Below, piece by piece: positions 62,519-64,000 of a stretch of 64,000 bases of DNA. The stretch spans positions 1-64,000 of the forward strand of contig JAWPMT010000003.1 in assembly GCA_033344775.1 (NCBI GenBank), written 5' to 3'. Position 1 is the stretch's first letter, and every line of letters starts with the position of its first letter. The notes under the pieces were generated by a model that saw only the letters and a list, made by a program, of their open reading frames with translations, was not told the DNA's origin and searched no databases. A program made the position numbers and the translations under genes. The stretch comes from Cytophagales bacterium. GTDB taxonomy: Bacteria; Bacteroidota; Bacteroidia; Cytophagales; Cyclobacteriaceae.

Positions 62519-62983
62519 ATGTCCATGGAGGTTAAGTTGTTTTTTCTGCTTTTGATATTTGGTGTGTGTTGCCAGGCCAATGTGCAGCAGCATCCTGTGA
62601 ATGAAAACGCTCGGGTAACTGCGGTGAGCATCCAGGGAGATGCACAGGATTATCGGTTTTCAGTGACCTTGTCCACGCCAGATCTCGGATGTGAACAATA
62701 TGCTGATTGGTGGGAGGTGGTTGATGTTTCCGGGAACTTACTATACCGTCGCATTCTGACACATAGCCATGTTAATGAACAGCCTTTTACACGTTCCGGA
62801 GGTCCTGTAGCTGTGGATACGAATCAGGAAGTATGGGTGAGGCTCCATATGAACAATTCAGGATACTCGAACCTGGCCATGTTTGGCACGCCGGGAAACG
62901 GGTTTGAATCAAAGGAGTTTCCGGATGGATTCGCCATTGGCCTGGATCGACAAGTGCCATTACCGGATGGGTGCCGGTTTTGA
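62519..62983 (+). CDS. Small secreted protein, unknown function
   Basis: From the ATG at 62519 the product has 154 residues; an ATG at 62525 would serve equally well. It has a signal peptide ending FGVCCQA. The mature domain is beta-rich, about 130 residues, with three Cys residues (two of them in GCEQ and DGCRF) that may form a disulfide, and WWEVVDVSGNLLYRRIL, a fibronectin-like strand pattern. No family is recognised. It is convergent with the GntP permease gene, one base apart. Confidence 0.65.
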   Translation: MSMEVKLFFLLLIFGVCCQANVQQHPVNENARVTAVSIQGDAQDYRFSVTLSTPDLGCEQYADWWEVVDVSGNLLYRRILTHSHVNEQPFTRSGGPVAVDTNQEVWVRLHMNNSGYSNLAMFGTPGNGFESKEFPDGFAIGLDRQVPLPDGCRF

Positions 62984-62984
62984 T

Positions 62985-64000
62985 TTAAAAAACTATACTC
63001 AGAATCCCAATGATCAACAAGGAAGTGAGCCCCAATATCGCCGAAGCCAAACTGTGCAACTGATAGCCTTGCTTCACGTTCATACCCGTCATTTGCGTGA
63101 CTACCCAGAAGAAACTATCATTGGCATGTGAGATGGTTGGAGCACCGGCACCAATTGCCACCACCAGCAGGGCTTTGTCAACGCCAGATTCAATGCCCAT
63201 CACAGACATGAGCGGGGCCATGATGGACGCAGTAGTGATCAGTGCTACCGTTGAAGATCCCTGAGCGGTTTTAAGTCCAGCAGATAATAGAAATGCCAGC
63301 CCTAAAGCCATTCCTGAAGCTCCGACCTGTTGTTCTAGTATTGCACCTATATTGGCGGATTGTAGCACTTTGCCAAAGGCGCCGCCAGCTCCGGTGATCA
63401 GCAAGACAATGGTTCCTTCCTTCAGGGCTTTTCCAACCCAGCCATTGACACTCAACATGTCTTTTTCCAGTTTTTTAGGGAGCAGCATGGAAAATAATAT
63501 CCCAACGAAAAGCGCAATGATCGGGTGACCAACAAAGGAACAGGCCTGCACAAAACTACCTGACCCAAATGGTGCAGTAGGGTATTCTGCAATTGATTTT
63601 AAAACGATCAATAAAATCGGAATAACGATAGGCAATAGCGACAACCCGAGGGAAGGTGTTTCCAACTCAGACTCCTGACTTTCAGGTTCATCTTGCCTCG
63701 ACAATTCCATTGAATTGCCAAATCTCCGTGCAAACCATATGGTTGGGATCAGCGCGAAGATTCCGGTTGTCAGTCCAAACATGATGACCAGACCCAGGTC
63801 TGCTTCCAGTATTCCTGCTGCCGCTACAGGGCCAGGAGTAGGAGGGACCATGGTGTGTGTTGCCAATAGCCCCATGGCCAATGCCACCGCTGTACCAGCA
63901 GCAGATACTCCGGCTTTTTTGGCCAGCGCTTGTTGAAGGGAGTTGAGAATAATGAAGCCACTATCTGCAAAAACCGGTATGGATACGATAAATCCCATAG
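62985..64000 (-). CDS. GntP-family permease (N-terminal part outside the window)
   Basis: The visible C-terminal 338 or so residues form eight or more membrane helices, with the GntP/DUF family motifs SGFIILNSL, THTMVPPTPGPVAAAG and AIGAGAPTISHANDSFFW. The family imports gluconate and other sugar acids in symport with protons. Family members have about 440 residues, so roughly 100 N-terminal residues are missing to the right. A hydrophilic loop between helices (RQDEPESQESELE) is longer than usual. Confidence 0.93.
   Translation of the reverse strand, partial: MGFIVSIPVFADSGFIILNSLQQALAKKAGVSAAGTAVALAMGLLATHTMVPPTPGPVAAAGILEADLGLVIMFGLTTGIFALIPTIWFARRFGNSMELSRQDEPESQESELETPSLGLSLLPIVIPILLIVLKSIAEYPTAPFGSGSFVQACSFVGHPIIALFVGILFSMLLPKKLEKDMLSVNGWVGKALKEGTIVLLITGAGGAFGKVLQSANIGAILEQQVGASGMALGLAFLLSAGLKTAQGSSTVALITTASIMAPLMSVMGIESGVDKALLVVAIGAGAPTISHANDSFFWVVTQMTGMNVKQGYQLHSLASAILGLTSLLIIGILSIVF

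Overview
The window looks like chromosomal DNA of a marine-type member of the Bacteroidota, probably order Cytophagales. This is inferred from a SusC/SusD pair, a protein with a type IX secretion (T9SS) sorting domain, PorV/PorQ-like outer-membrane proteins, HisKA_2-type kinases paired with a LytTR regulator, many 'SC' lipoboxes, AT-rich leaders with weak Shine-Dalgarno sequences, and dispersed hairpin repeats of the CACTTCGA and ATGACG kinds. I saw no rRNA, tRNA, transposase, integrase, prophage or CRISPR array.

Region by region. (1) 1-8.4 kb is a molybdenum carbon monoxide dehydrogenase locus. Its order is coxM-coxS-coxL, then coxG-coxD, then coxE and a CoxF/XdhC-like gene, with a second XdhC-family gene cut by the left edge on the other strand. 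CoxL carries the form I active-site motif AYRCSFR, so this should be a true CO oxidase and not a generic xanthine-dehydrogenase relative. The CoxF-like protein has an added C-terminal YHS metal-binding domain. (2) 8.4-13.4 kb holds a RidA-like lipoprotein, a HEAT-repeat protein, a TPR-linked class III nucleotide cyclase with an altered active site, a SEFIR/TIR protein and a two-helix membrane protein. (3) 13.6-18.4 kb encodes a secreted cadherin-repeat T9SS protein and a companion. (4) 18.5-22.7 kb has two duplicated TPR/HisKA_2 kinases and a LytTR response regulator. (5) 22.7-29.7 kb is mixed: a tiny lipoprotein, an orphan 620-residue membrane protein, a DUF1295 enzyme, an M20 hydrolase, a LysE transporter and a tandem triplet of small lipoproteins with a conserved CCH motif. 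(6) 29.7-36.0 kb is a complete overlapping hutHUIG histidine-degradation operon with a divergent LysR gene. (7) 36.3-42.6 kb has a SusC/SusD pair, a DUF302 protein and an AlkC/AlkD-like repair protein. (8) 42.8-51.4 kb contains an exported TPR-CHAT protease gene followed by a propeller/LamG-like secreted protein and small companions. (9) 51.7-58 kb has a membrane nucleotide cyclase, a secreted protein next to a stand-alone LuxR HTH protein, and a 7TMR-DISM kinase/LuxR regulator pair. (10) 58.1-64 kb has an HhH/beta-barrel protein with a PorV/PorQ-like partner, a type I-beta DAHP synthase, a small secreted protein and a GntP permease cut by the right edge.

The physiological picture is an aerobic heterotroph that uses histidine and outer-membrane-imported polymers and can probably gain energy from trace CO. 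The strongest items for follow-up are the form I CO dehydrogenase with its YHS-fused maturation factor, a 27-bp motif shared by the CHAT operon and the kinase/LuxR operon promoters, the exported CHAT protease locus, the lipoprotein triplet, and the cyclase that lacks the usual catalytic asparagine.
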